Of a DNA stretch of 64,000 nucleotides, positions 45,657 to 56,030 are shown one piece after another. Numbering within the stretch: position 1 is the first letter of the stretch; each line of letters starts with the position of its first letter. The stretch lies in the NCBI RefSeq assembly GCF_963678635.1, contig NC_087071.1:26647378-26711377 (forward strand), read 5' to 3'. The notes under the pieces were generated by a model. That model saw only the letters and a program-made list of their open reading frames with translations. It ran no database searches and was not told the DNA's origin. Source of the DNA: Symsagittifera roscoffensis (lineage: Eukaryota > Xenacoelomorpha > Acoela > Convolutidae). The position numbers and the translations under genes are program-made.

Positions 45657-48600
45657 CTGAAAACATTCACATTATAACTTTACAATATTTCTATTACTTC
45701 GATAGCCGCTTTCATATACCACAGAATTTGTTTCAACAAAACAAGGAAAAACAGTGGAAAAAAAACAACAAAAAAACACGAGAAAACGACGAAAAAAACA
45801 ACAAGAAAGTGGGGACTGACTCATATCATGATTTGGGGGCGCGTACTCACGCAATGTCAATTTAAAACAAAAAGGAAGCTATCAACTTTACTTGGCCTAA
45901 CGAGGTTGTAAAATAGACGTTTACTCGGGTCTTTTTTTCTCGAAACATCATGGTGAAATTTAATAGATTTGTTTTTATACCAACTGATGGCCTCCTAAAC
46001 TGCAGTCGATTTTGTTAACTGTTATCTATAAAATCTTAGGCTACATTACCTGTAAAGTGTACTGCAGTATCTTGTTCACTCCTAGTGACACCCTCAGTCC
46101 CTCAATTGCTCCTATGACTGCCTGCACCACGTGGGGACTGGTCTCGAATATATTGGGCCACATCAGATTCAGCAGGTGGGTGAGGGCGTCCTCACACCCA
46201 AACCCATTCACTCCTAATGCCAGGTGCTGAATGGTGGCTGAGGCTATCTGTCGATGCACCAGGTCTCTAAACAGATTTCAAACGTAATGATTAACAATTA
46301 TTGCCACGTGCTGATCTATTTAATGCAGCATATGTAATCCTGTGTTGTGTTTCAGTGGGGCTTAATGTAATCCAATCAATTCTGTATCAATCTTTTCGCC
46401 AGGGCTCTTAACAACATCAAGACGCCATTTCAAAACTAATGATTCTGTTAGAAGTAGGCTTTCTTTAGTGCTGAGAGAAAATTTTGGATCTGCCCCAATG
46501 TTCACCTTGCGCTCATTTATCCGATCTTGGCGCATTTTCAAAATCAAGCAGAAGCAATAACTAATTTTATCCACTGAGACCATTTATCAGCCTTTTACAA
46601 CACGGACTATGCAGCCTCTAAATTGAGCATTACCTCTTCAAAATCATGTAAAAATGAAATGGACTTTTTAGAGATGAAGGATCTTTTTAGTACATGAATT
46701 TGTTCAAATATATCAAAAATATTGACAAAATTTGACAGACGGCCACACTCGAAACCACAATTACCAGCATTGACGTATTTGATGTCTATTCCCCCAAAAC
46801 AATAAACGCCTCAAACAATCAACTCAAGTGCTTAAAATTAATAACTCCTCGAAACCTTTAAAAAAAACAACTCACCTCTCCATGAGTGCATCTTCCAAAA
46901 GAGGCGTGACCGCATAAATATAATCCTTGGCCATCTCCCCGATATACTCAAACATGAAGGACAAGGACTTCAGCACTCCATTCTGCACATTCAACTCTGG
47001 CACTCTGTATTCATTCATCAGTGCAGGCAGTACTGTGAAGGGGGAGCATGTCTCACTCACTATGGCTATGGCCACTGTAGTGCACACTCTGTTCTGTCGC
47101 TCTTGTACTTTCAGATTGTTCAGCAGAGTTGCAAGCACGTCGTGTGGTCTAGAAGCATAGCATGAATTCATTTTTCCGAAAGCTTATATTAACTACAAAG
47201 TCGGTTGCTGTCTAATAAGCACAGGAGGTTCCAAAAACGAGAAAAAAAGATACCAAAATTCAGATATGCGCTGGAATCAAACCACTGACCTCGAGATTCA
47301 ACGTCACACGTCTGCTGATACCACTTTATAACGATTAAACACTATGGGCCTAGCTAAAACTGGAAGTATTTGTTTGATAATATTTTCAACAAGGTACTGA
47401 AGCGAAAACTAACCAAATTTTCAGAAAGAGAAAAAAAAAAGAATTTTGCTGTCTATCGAAATGAAAGTTCGTTCTTTTCGAGATAATTCAAAGTTTCGGT
47501 CACAGTTTCAAAAAACGGACTTTTCCTAAATTTAACCTACAAAAGATTGATGGAGAAGATTGCTAGCACCTGTTCTTTCGATTGAACCATATCTTTCAGA
47601 TTTGGCAGGGTATTTTTCGACAAAAGCCTCCGAAAAAAAATCAAATGAGACCTTCTTAAGATCCAAAACAAAGGTCCGTCAAAAAATTAGGGCGCAGCTG
47701 CTTATAAAGAGATTTCGAGTAGCTTTCGAGATAACCAAACAATTTCCAGAAACGAACAAAATTTCAAAAAATGGACTTTAGCTAAAACCAACATTTCTTT
47801 TAAAACAGTTAAAGCCTAGCCGCTACGAAGAGAAAAATTCTAGCACATGCTCTTTCGATTGCACCTATTATATTCGATTTGGTAGTGTAGTTTTTGTGAA
47901 AATTCAGAAAAATTCCAAAACGGGCAAAAATTCAAAAATAGTGTCTTTCCTAAGGCAATAACTTGTTTCATCAAAAAAATATAGGGCGACACCACTTGTG
48001 CAGTTTAGATTTACAAAACTTAATCTTTTAAGCGAACCCTTAAAAACGTGCAAAACAAACAGCTTCAGAAAAATGCGCCACATGCCGGAATCGAACCCCT
48101 GACTTAGATATTATGAATATCACGTCCTCACATCTGCGCCATGGTCTCTTGCCAAAACACTAGCCACCAACAAAGCACAAAAAACCTAATGCTAAAAAAA
48201 TGCCAATGGTATGATGCAAGGTCACCAGTTCGAGTTTCTATTTGCGTGTTGGGTAAGAAAATGAGAAGATTCATAAAAAAAACTGCACTATCTAGCTCTG
48301 ATGGGTAAATAAGACAAGGTTCAGCTAACCAAATTCTCGTTAATTTTTCACCAGGAACTGCAAAAATTTTAAACTAGAAAACATCAACAAAAATATATTT
48401 ATATCAAACTACCAATGGAAAAGAAAAGTACGCTTCTATTAAAAGGACGTCAAGAAATATATGTTTATACTAATTATGAAAACTCAGCAACCTCATTTTA
48501 ATTCATTGTTTAGCCCAACTCATTGCAGTGCCGTGTTTAATTATCTGCACAAACTTTAGAGAAATTTGCAGATGTAAGTTGATCTTCGACAATGAAAAAA

Positions 48601-51600
48601 AAACTGCAAATCGTCCTGCAAAAATCACATCGAGCAATTACAGACCGTTTCTCGAGCAATTACAGACCGTTTCTCGAGCTTTCAGTTTTTATACATTTGA
48701 GGAAAGTTTTCATTTTATTTGTTAAAACAAAGCCAACAGACAGCTGGAAAGAATCATGAACGCAAGAAAACCGAACAAAAACTGACTGTCTATTGAAAAA
48801 ACTTAAGCTTTCGAGTTTCAAAGAAATATTTATATGGCATTACTGCTCTTTGAAATTCAAAATAATTTATCATAGACCATTTTTTAATAATTTTTTAGCT
48901 TTATAAAAAAATGGTCTATGATGAATTGATTTTTAATTTCAAAGAGCCTCAAGGCCAAATAATTTTTTCTTTGAATTTCAAAATTCAAAAAAACTGTCAG
49001 GTTTCGTTCGGTTTCCTTGCTTTCATGACTCTTCCCCAACTGTCTGTTGGCTATATTTTACACAGAGACAAAGCTACGCTTCGCAAACAATTGCTAGAAA
49101 ACGACAAAAATATTATGAGTCTTACACGCCAATCACTAAGCCACGGACACTTGATTGGTGCCAAACACCAGCCACAAACAAAGCAGAGAACAGGTGCTAT
49201 GCAGTTTCCAATGATACAGTAAAACTTCAAATAACTTCTGAATAAATAGTACAGACAGTTACCTCAAATTCGAGAAACGGCCTTCAACTGCTCGAGGCGA
49301 GTTTTTCAGGACGATTCACACTTTTCTAGCAAAATTCTATACCTCTTCTTTTAAAAAAAAATAACTTTCATCTGCAAATTGGAGTCCCAGCTAAATAAAT
49401 TTTCGTATTGATCCATTTACTTCGCTGAGAAATCTTAAAAATAAAATTCCACTTTCGAAACTTGCAGTCGATCAAGTTTTTTGCTTTTCGATAGTTGAGT
49501 TTGCCTTCCTTTTAACAAAAGAAATGAAGTGAACTGAAAAAAAAATCAGAAGTCAAAAATCACAATTGAGGGTGAAAAATGCAACTTTTCCTGGAAAAAC
49601 AGAAAAAATAACCATGAGCTATATAGGAGTACTCACTACGCTCATTGCTCTTAAAAAGTCAAAGCTATGATATATGTTATTGAAACCTGACTATGCATCG
49701 AACTTTGTTGAAGGCTACATTCGCTTTTAAGTGTAAATTCGAAAACATATATATCCCAATAATTTCACAGAGGCAAAGCGGCATTTCGCAAACGCAAAAA
49801 AAAATAAAAATATAAAAAACTACATCGACAAACGTATGTCTCCAATGATGTTCAATTTAAGGAAAACAAGTCGAAAAAAAGAAAACCAAGCGTCAAATTG
49901 TTATCGGAATAAAAAACAACCGTTACAAAGTTCCTCCTCACTTCTAGTGGTCGGAAAAAAAGCTTTGAAAAATAAATAAATTACCTCTAGGGGATTGAAC
50001 TTCCGACTTAGAGTTGGAGTATATGCAAATTTTGTCGAAAAAAGTGAACTCGTAGCATAAAACAAGCGTAGCATAAACAATGACTCTCAAAGAAGGCTGC
50101 ACAAAGTTTTGGTTCATGTGTTGAACATTATTATAAGCAGCCTTTTCAAACATTTGACTGCAGTAAAAAGAAATTTACATTGACAAGAAAGCATGAATTA
50201 TCGGATCGTTGTCCATATTGAGTAGCTTTGTATTTACGCAGCTTTTCTTCATTTGGGATTTGGCAACAAATTCTGAGTTGTATTTCAGTTTTATGAATTA
50301 ACATCCAAAACTGACGTTATCTTAACTCTAGTCTGGATGCACAAAAATATTTAAAAAAAACAAATGGTTCCTCTCATATTTTCACCTGCTAAATTAATGT
50401 CAGACCTCATCATTTATTCCAGTAACTCTTCCTATTTGTTTCTGTCTTTTTGTCTACTCATGAGATTGGTAAGAACGAACACCTTGATGGCAGAAAAAAA
50501 CTCATAATCACCCTCATACAAAAATGTTCACAATTTAAAATCCAAAATTCCAAATCCTCTTCTTTTACATCGAATTAACTTTCATCTGCAAATTGGAGTC
50601 CCAGCTAAATAAACTTTCGTATTGATCCATTTATTTTGCTGAGAAATCTGAAAATTAAAATCCACTTTCGAAACTAGCAGTCGATCACGTTTTTTTGCTG
50701 TTCCATAGTGGAGTCTGACTTCCTTCCAACAAAGGAAATGAAGTTCACTAAACAAACCCAAAAATCAAAAATCAAACCCCAAAAAAATGAGCGTGAACAA
50801 ATTTTTAATACCTTTTCCTGAAAAAAAAACAAAAAAAATCACAAAAACCTATATAAGAGTATTCACTACATTTGTGGCTCTTAATCAGCTAGCTATGAAC
50901 AATCCTTGGTCATGCTCTTTTCGACAAAAGCCGCATACAAATAACAAAAATACAGCTTCACCAAGCAGTTTTTTTTGTATCGATGGATGACTATCATTCA
51001 CTGGAGTCAGGCCGTAAGGAGAAAGAGCCCTGCTTTGGTACAGTGTGACTAAATACTCACCCGATGGCCTTGGCGATGTATCCGAATGTGTTCACACTGG
51101 CCCGTCTGATGCTCTTCTTATGTGCCTTGAGCAACTCCAGCAGTTCGAAGCATATCCTCATCCACTCCCTCGCACTAACGTACTCCGATCCCCTGTCTGC
51201 GATACGACCCACAAGGTCTATACAGTTCTCTTGCACCTGAAACACACGAGTAAAAATAAAAGTCACACACGATTAGATGTGGCAACGATTTATAGCTAAT
51301 GGCTAATAGTTGGCAAAACATCCTTTTCGGTAACAGAATCTAAACGAAGTTTATACACCCATTAATTCTCATTTTGATGTCGCAAAACAAAATTTTCAAA
51401 CATTTCAGCACGTATAAAACGCGCCAAAGATATTAAAAAGGTTCCGTTTTTATGGTCGATTAATTTGCTCGAGGTATACAGTGCTGATTTAAATTAACCG
51501 GACAAAACGAGCTTAACTTTAAATTTAAAACGCGTTTTTCTCAATTTGGTTTGAGTTTAGCTGAAAACTTGTGAATACAAAACTTGCTTAAAATTTTAGC

Positions 51601-54600
51601 AGAATTAATATGGTGCAATTTGTTTTGCGAATTTCGGGCTCAAAATTTTACCCCAAAAATGGGTCATTTTGGCTTTTCTTAGTTAATCAAAAATTACGCC
51701 AAAAATACCCAGTCAATCACGGACATAAATATATCAACGTGAGCCCCTTACGTAGCCCAACAAACTTTGAGAAAGGTATATTCTCCAAAACATTGTATAA
51801 TTTAATTTATTTTTGTTTGATTGACAAAAAAGGTAGTTTTTACTACATAAAATACTAACTTTTTATTTAAAAACAATTTTTGAACAACTTGCAATTCATT
51901 TTTGAGAATTTACCCTTCTTAAAGTTTCTTGGACTACGTAAGGCGCTCTCTTTGATATAATTATGTCTGTGATCGACTGGGTATTTTTGGCGTAATTTTT
52001 GATTAACTAAGAAAAGCCAAAATGACCTATTTTTGGGGTAAAATTTTGAGCCCGAAATTCGCTAAACAAATTAAACCATATTAATTCTGCTAAAATTTTA
52101 AGTATGTTTTGTCTTCATAAGTTTTCAGCTAAACTCAAACCAAATTGAGAAAAACGCGTTTTAAATTTCAAGTTTAACGCGTTTTGTCCGGTTAATTTAA
52201 ATCAGCACTGTAGCTTTTAACAAAATTATCGGTCAACGTCTAAAATAATTCTGACCTTGAGACAGTGAAATGCAGTTGTAAACACAACCGAATTTTCAAA
52301 ATTGCATTAAAACTGTAGAAAGAGCATACCAAAATGATTGCGCTTTTCACAGAGGTCAGTTTTTTTGAACATAAATTGAAGCCCCTAACTTCCCTACAAA
52401 ATTCATTCAGCAGCAACCTGACATGCAATTTTTCAATAGGTAAGAACACATAAAACGCCCAGAAAAGCAGTTCTTTTGAATTTCAGATTGAAGGTCAGAA
52501 TTATTTCAAAAATTTAAGACGTCCGATAAATTGTGTAAAGCTATACAAATATACAGTGCTGATTTAAAGCATCCGGACAAAACTTCAATTTTCAAACACG
52601 TTTTTCTCAAATTGGGTTAAGACTAGACAAAAAAAGAAGAGAACAAAAGTTGCTAAGAATTTCATCAGAATTAATATGGTGCAATGGTTTCTCCGAAATT
52701 CTCATCCAAAATTTTACCCCAAAAATGGGTCATTTTGGCCTTTTTCATTGAATCAAGAATTACGCTGAAAATACTTTGTTAATTGATGAAGATTATATAT
52801 TGCAAGAAGCCTATTACACAGCCCAACAAAGTTCTAGAATAGCTAAATCTCCCAAAGTTTGAGTAAATTGTTTAGAACTTAATTTTAAGCAAAGTTTTTG
52901 GGTTTTATATTTAAAAATCTCGTTTCTTGATTATCAAGAAAGAATATTTTCTCTTATACAAGTTTTTGAAGATTTAATCCTCCTACAACTTTGTTGGGCT
53001 GAGTAAGAGGCTTCTTGTGATTTTATATTCCTCATCAATTAACAAAGTAGTTTCAGCGTAACTTTTGATTACTTGAAAAAAAACCAAGATGATTCATTTT
53101 TGGGGTAAAATTTTGGCAGAGAATTCCGGAGAAAAAATTGCACCATATTAACTCTGATGAAAATCTAAGTAAATTTTGTTCTCTTCACTTTTTGTTTAAT
53201 CTTAACCCAATTTGAGAAAAACTTGTTTAAAAATTCAAATTTTGTTCATTTTGTCCGGATAATTTAAATCAACACTGTATACTTTTAACTAATTTATTGG
53301 ACAACGCTTTAAATTCTCAAAATAGCATTTGAACTTAATGAATTCTCAAAAGAGCAAGAGACATGTCAAATAGCGTTTCTTTTTAGAGAAGTCTGTTTTG
53401 AAAAACTTCAAGGCCACTTCTTCAAAAAAAATTACTCAAGAATGATCTGCCATGCAATTTTTGAGCAAAAAGTTTGGGCCACCGACAAAAAAGGCAAACG
53501 CGAAAAATCAAAGAGAAAACTTTCAATTAGATTCAGCTTGAAGATCAGAATTACTTCAAAAAATTAAGACTTTGTCCAACAAAATTATTCTAAACTATAT
53601 TGCATTAACTATAGATTTAACAATAAGCAACATAACATTATGATTGCAAGCAAAATTAAACTGGGAGCAGAGCTATTCGGAAAGGAAGTTGTTTTTTGAT
53701 AGTTTCGCAGCTTGAGAAGCCTTTCGGTGTTTTCAGGTACCAAAAACTAGCTGCCCAGTATAATTCAAAACTTCCTGAATCACGTTTGAAATGCACTTTC
53801 GCTAAAATTATCTGCGCCAGATTCAATTTTCAAATAAGTTTTCGCCGAAAAGTAGCTTTATTAATAAAACTTTTGAAGGGAGAATTGCAAAAAGAAGAAA
53901 CAGTCCAAACTTAAGGGCATATAATTTTGATTTTTCGGATAACATTGAGACATGAATTCTGTATGAAAATGTAGCTGTGTCAAAATTGTTCCAAGTTCAA
54001 CTGCTCTTTTTATCTAAGCCATCCAGTTTAAACTAAATTATTTACTACTTCTTATATGAATTTGTACAATCTAATCTCAGAACTCACTTTTTCGTGTCTG
54101 TTTTTGAGGATGGGTGTCAAACGAGGAAGGAGATCCTTAATAGGTGGGGTCATCTTAGTCATGCCGATCACATTCACGATGGCTTTCAATGCACCCAGGA
54201 TACTTCCCAGTACCTCCGGGTACTCCTCGCCCAGGTATTCGTACAGGACCACACCCAAATGACCCATCAGTTTTTCCTAAACAACAAACAACAATAAACA
54301 ATTAATTATTTCAAAGTCCGGCCCATTTCGTCATTTTTCGACAGTCTGATTTTTTGGCTAGTGATAACAAACAAGCTTGTTTTAAATACAAAGACAACCG
54401 TTCTGAAAAGCACAGACAGTTTGCATCAACTTGGTGATTTTAGGTCAACGTCGTAGTCTAGATTTATCTATATAGACCAAATTCCATTTTCAAAACTATA
54501 AGTTTGAACTCCAAGTTTCAGAGGATATTCTGAAAAATGAACTGATGATTAGCGATAGCTTGAAAGTACTCCAAATTCAGCATTGATCCTCATATACTTT

Positions 54601-54941
54601 TTTCATTATTCTAAAAAGTCAAAAACTCGCCCTTTAGTCTGCTTCGAACTTAGCGTAATTACATTTAGATACCACAAGCCCATGATTAATTAAGCGCCAA
54701 ATCTACATTGCGATAAGCTATTAATTCGCCTGTGAACACTTACCTCCTGGCATATCTTCATGACAGCGGCTATCCTTGCAATGAGATCAGCAGCCTGCTG
54801 TCTCACTTTGGCTGTCTTGTTGTTCAGTCGCCACAGCACTGTTCCACATATCTGGGGCAAATATGGCTTCACCCTCTCCCCCAGTGCAGTCACTATGGCC
54901 CCGAATCCATTCAAAATCACAATGTCCTCCGTCGTCTGCTC
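45498..54941 (-). CDS. SF3B1: Splicing factor 3B subunit 1, C-terminal 403 residues (six exons), 5' part outside the window
   Basis: Six exons join in phase into 403 codons plus stop (54941-54744, 54276-54088, 51236-51061, 47148-46876, 46266-46050, 45656-45498). The product matches the HEAT-repeat superhelix of SF3B1, the U2 snRNP subunit that grips the branch-site helix: blocks such as [79 protein letters not shown] and VFHP-like [14 protein letters not shown] are close to the animal protein from my knowledge of the family. The C-terminus ([12 protein letters not shown]) is more diverged than usual. The first exon seen starts at EQTTED, so the mutation-hotspot HEAT repeats lie upstream, outside the window. 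All introns are GT-AG. AATAAA on this strand at 44863-44868 is a possible poly(A) signal about 630 bases past the stop. Confidence 0.95.
46050..46266 (-). CDS. SF3B1: SF3B1 exon (penultimate seen)
   Basis: 217 bp from TTTAG/AGACCTG to CAG/GTAATG. Encodes [20 protein letters not shown] through [10 protein letters not shown]. The split Arg codon is shared with the preceding exon. Confidence 0.95.
46876..47148 (-). CDS. SF3B1: SF3B1 exon
   Basis: 273 bp from CTTCTAG/ACCACACG to GAGAG/GTGAGT. Encodes [18 protein letters not shown] through [17 protein letters not shown], the best conserved stretch in the window. Confidence 0.97.
47268..47330 (-). repeat. tRNA-like fragment in SF3B1 intron
   Basis: The reverse complement has AAGTGGTATCAGCAGACG (A-box-like) and, after ATCTCGAGGTC, GTGGTTTGATTCCAGC (B-box-like). 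It runs in the sense of the gene. Probably a SINE head or tRNA relic. Confidence 0.45.
48075..48146 (-). repeat. tRNA-like fragment in SF3B1 intron
   Basis: The reverse complement reads CCATGGCGCAGATGTGAGGA (A-box-like), an anticodon-arm-like GATATTCATAATATC, and AGGGGTTCGATTCC (perfect B box), then GGCATGTGGCGC. It is the most tRNA-like of the set, but the T stem does not close, so I call a tRNA-derived relic. Confidence 0.5.
48631..48674. repeat. Perfect 22-bp tandem duplication
   Basis: CGAGCAATTACAGACCGTTT plus CT occurs twice head to tail (48631-48652, 48653-48674) and a third copy starts (CGAGCT). Exact copies indicate recent slippage. Confidence 0.85.
48731..49052. mobile_element. Foldback element (~155-bp arms) in SF3B1 intron
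   Basis: The left arm starts AGCCAACAGACAGCTGG (48731) and the right arm ends CCAACTGTCTGTTGGCT (49036-49052). Inner landmarks pair in order: GAATCATGAACGCAAG with CTTGCTTTCATGACTC, AAACCGAACA with TTCGTTCGGTTT, CTCTTTGAAATT with AATTTCAAAGAG, and TCATAGACCATTTTTT with AAAAAAATGGTCTATGA. The centre is near 48893 with almost no loop. Structure only; no transposase. Confidence 0.75.
49340..50900. repeat. Direct duplicate pair, period about 1.21 kb (49340-49680 and 50555-50900)
   Basis: CTTTCATCTGCAAATTGGAG and TCCCAGCTAAATAAA, TCGTATTGATCCATTTA, GCAGTCGATCA, and TATATAGGAGTACTCACTAC or TATATAAGAGTATTCACTAC occur in the same order in both copies. The spacer contains a B-box-like GAAGTTCAATCCCC on the minus strand (49984-50026). 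Confidence 0.7.
51061..51236 (-). CDS. SF3B1: SF3B1 exon
   Basis: 176 bp from GTTTCAG/GTGCAAGAG to ATCGG/GTGAGT. Encodes [16 protein letters not shown] through [19 protein letters not shown], plus two bases of the following Gly codon. Confidence 0.96.
51479..52210. mobile_element. Foldback MITE with CAGTG ends and TA target site, copy 1
   Basis: The 732-bp element begins CAGTGCTGATTTAAAT and ends ATTTAAATCAGCACTG, is flanked by TA on both sides (51477-51478, 52211-52212), and has arms of about 300 bp (e.g. GGGTCATTTTGGC and CTTACGTAGCCCAACAAACTTT with inverted partners at about 52017 and 51920). CAGTG termini and TA duplication are those of Tc1/mariner-type transposons; no transposase ORF is present. 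The 82-aa frame inside it is not a gene. Confidence 0.8.
52211..52554. repeat. Spacer between the two MITEs, itself an inverted repeat
   Basis: ATTATCGGTCAACGTCTAAA and AATAATTCTGACCTT (52227-52260) are mirrored by AAGGTCAGAATTATTT and TAAGACGTCCGATAAAT (about 52491-52533). The spacer recurs, diverged, at 53278-53620, so MITE plus spacer form a unit. Confidence 0.6.
52555..53277. mobile_element. Foldback MITE with CAGTG ends and TA target site, copy 2
   Basis: 723 bp, CAGTGCTGATTTAAA to TTTAAATCAACACTG, flanked by TA (52553-52554, 53278-53279). Same family and orientation as copy 1 but clearly diverged from it. It starts 1076 bases after copy 1, with the same downstream spacer. Confidence 0.78.
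53278..54087. other. SF3B1 intron sequence; second spacer copy, then nothing recognised
   Basis: 53278-53620 repeats the spacer of 52211-52554 (CTTTTAACTAATTTATTGG, then GAAGATCAGAATTACTTC). From 53620 to the exon I see no feature. A 72-aa frame at 53696 is unsupported. Confidence 0.5.
54088..54276 (-). CDS. SF3B1: SF3B1 exon
   Basis: 189 bp, phase 0, from GTTTAG/GAAAAACTG to GAAAAA/GTGAGT. Encodes [18 protein letters not shown] through [17 protein letters not shown]. Confidence 0.96.
54744..54941 (-). CDS. SF3B1: SF3B1 exon, most 5' one in the window
   Basis: 198 bp, phase 0, from TTTCAG/GAGCAGACG to CAGGAG/GTAAGT. Encodes [17 protein letters not shown] through [13 protein letters not shown]. 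No further SF3B1 exon was found between here and 64000. Confidence 0.96.
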
Positions 54942-55710
54942 CTGAAATTCAACAGCTATTTTTATTATACCGCCTCTGATACATTAATTGGAGTGGATTA
55001 CAAAAAATCGAGACAAAACACTAACTATTTTTCCATAAATTTTTTATCCTCCTTCACCTATTTTAAAACACAGCTTCAGTTTTTTTGCTATTTCCAGGTA
55101 AAATTTGTAAAACTAGGTTTCGTTCTCAAACTTAGGTTTTGTAAAAATACGTTTTGTTCTCAAACTACAATCGCAAGTAGCCCCTCGTTTTTTAATCGTA
55201 ATTCCGTATGAAAAAAAACTCTTCGCCTAAAATAAATGTCAGCCTCTTTTGAGCAGAAACAATTGCAAGGAAATTACTTCTATTATCTAAATCAAATTTT
55301 AAGAAATTTTTAAAAATGTCTTCGAGTAACATTGAGAAATACTTCAATGTATACAATGGAATGCTTAAAACATGCCATTAACCAAATAAATTGAAAACCC
55401 CCTTGCCCGAAAACAAAGATAGCTAATCAGAATTCAGTATTTGAAAACTGGAAAGAATTATGTTTGAAATGATTCGGCGCCGGACAGTTGAACGGACCCT
55501 GATTGGTTGGAAATTTTTCTCTTTTTTTGCCCGAAATTCTTACAAAAAACAGCCTATCAACTAAAACTAACCATAAATTTGAGAAAGTGAAACTAGCCTG
55601 TGGAACCTGATCTAAACTACATTTTATGATTGGATAATTTAGATATTTTACCAATGTAAAGTATTTAATATTAACCAATCATGATCCATCTAACTAACAA
55701 CCCACTTATT
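54942..55710 (-). other. SF3B1 intron, no feature except a short repeat
   Basis: AT-rich intron sequence. GGTTTCGTTCTCAAACT, AGGTTTTG and CGTTTTGTTCTCAAACT near 55113-55165 form a small imperfect tandem repeat. This intron continues beyond 64 kb and hosts the retrotransposon. Confidence 0.5.
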
Positions 55711-56010
55711 TGTAAGTGCTGAAGTTACTTGTAATTTCAGCACCAGAGAGATTTGAATTTAACTTAGAAATTAGTTGGACTCTCCCGAGCACTTCAGCAA
55801 CCGCAATAAACCAGTATACCCTAGATCTATTGAGCCTAGCAGAGACTAGTTAAACAACCTGAGACTAGATAGTATAAGAGTAAGATTAGGATCGGTATTA
55901 GACTAAGGAGTTGCACGAATCTATCCGGCCGAAAATAAGATAGCGTGACGAGCAGACGGTGTACCCTATCCGAAATTACTCTATGAGTTAACCAACTCGG
56001 TCCTAACTCA
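55711..56010 (+). mobile_element. Probable 5' LTR of a Ty3/gypsy retrotransposon
   Basis: The 300 bases from TGTAAGTGCTGAAG to CCTAACTCA have TG...CA ends. AATAAA inside GCAACCGCAATAAACC (about 55798) could serve as the R-region poly(A) signal. The proposed end is followed two bases later by a TGG-starting primer-binding-site candidate. The matching 3' LTR lies outside the window, so this is a structural guess supported by position upstream of the retroelement ORFs. Confidence 0.45.
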
Positions 56011-56012
56011 TC

Positions 56013-56030
56013 TGGTGCGACCATAAAGTC
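56013..56030 (+). promoter_or_regulatory. Candidate primer-binding site
   Basis: TGGTGCGACCATAAAGTC starts two bases after the proposed LTR. TGG complements the CCA end of a tRNA and TGCGACC would complement an acceptor stem. The primer tRNA is not identified. Confidence 0.35.

Larger units (their letters stand above)
47149..51060 (-). other. SF3B1 intron, 3.9 kb, repeat-filled
   Basis: Contains tRNA-like fragments (47268, 48075, 49984), a 22-bp tandem repeat, a foldback at 48731-49052 and a duplicated block at 49340/50555. No exon was found in it. The 103-aa frame at 48911-49222 lies across a foldback arm and is not a gene. Confidence 0.8.

Noticed and set aside
45422-45865. 147-aa plus-strand frame over the SF3B1 end
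   Set aside because: Antisense to the verified SF3B1 terminal exon and its 3' UTR.
48075-48146. Functional tRNA gene
   Set aside because: Good A and B boxes, but the T stem and acceptor stem do not pair, so only a tRNA-derived relic is supported.
48911-49222. 103-aa frame in the SF3B1 intron
   Set aside because: Half of it lies in a foldback arm; no domain or splice support.
54060-55211. Plus-strand frames of 60-159 aa opposite SF3B1 exons
   Set aside because: Shadows of minus-strand exons with clear splice sites and protein conservation.
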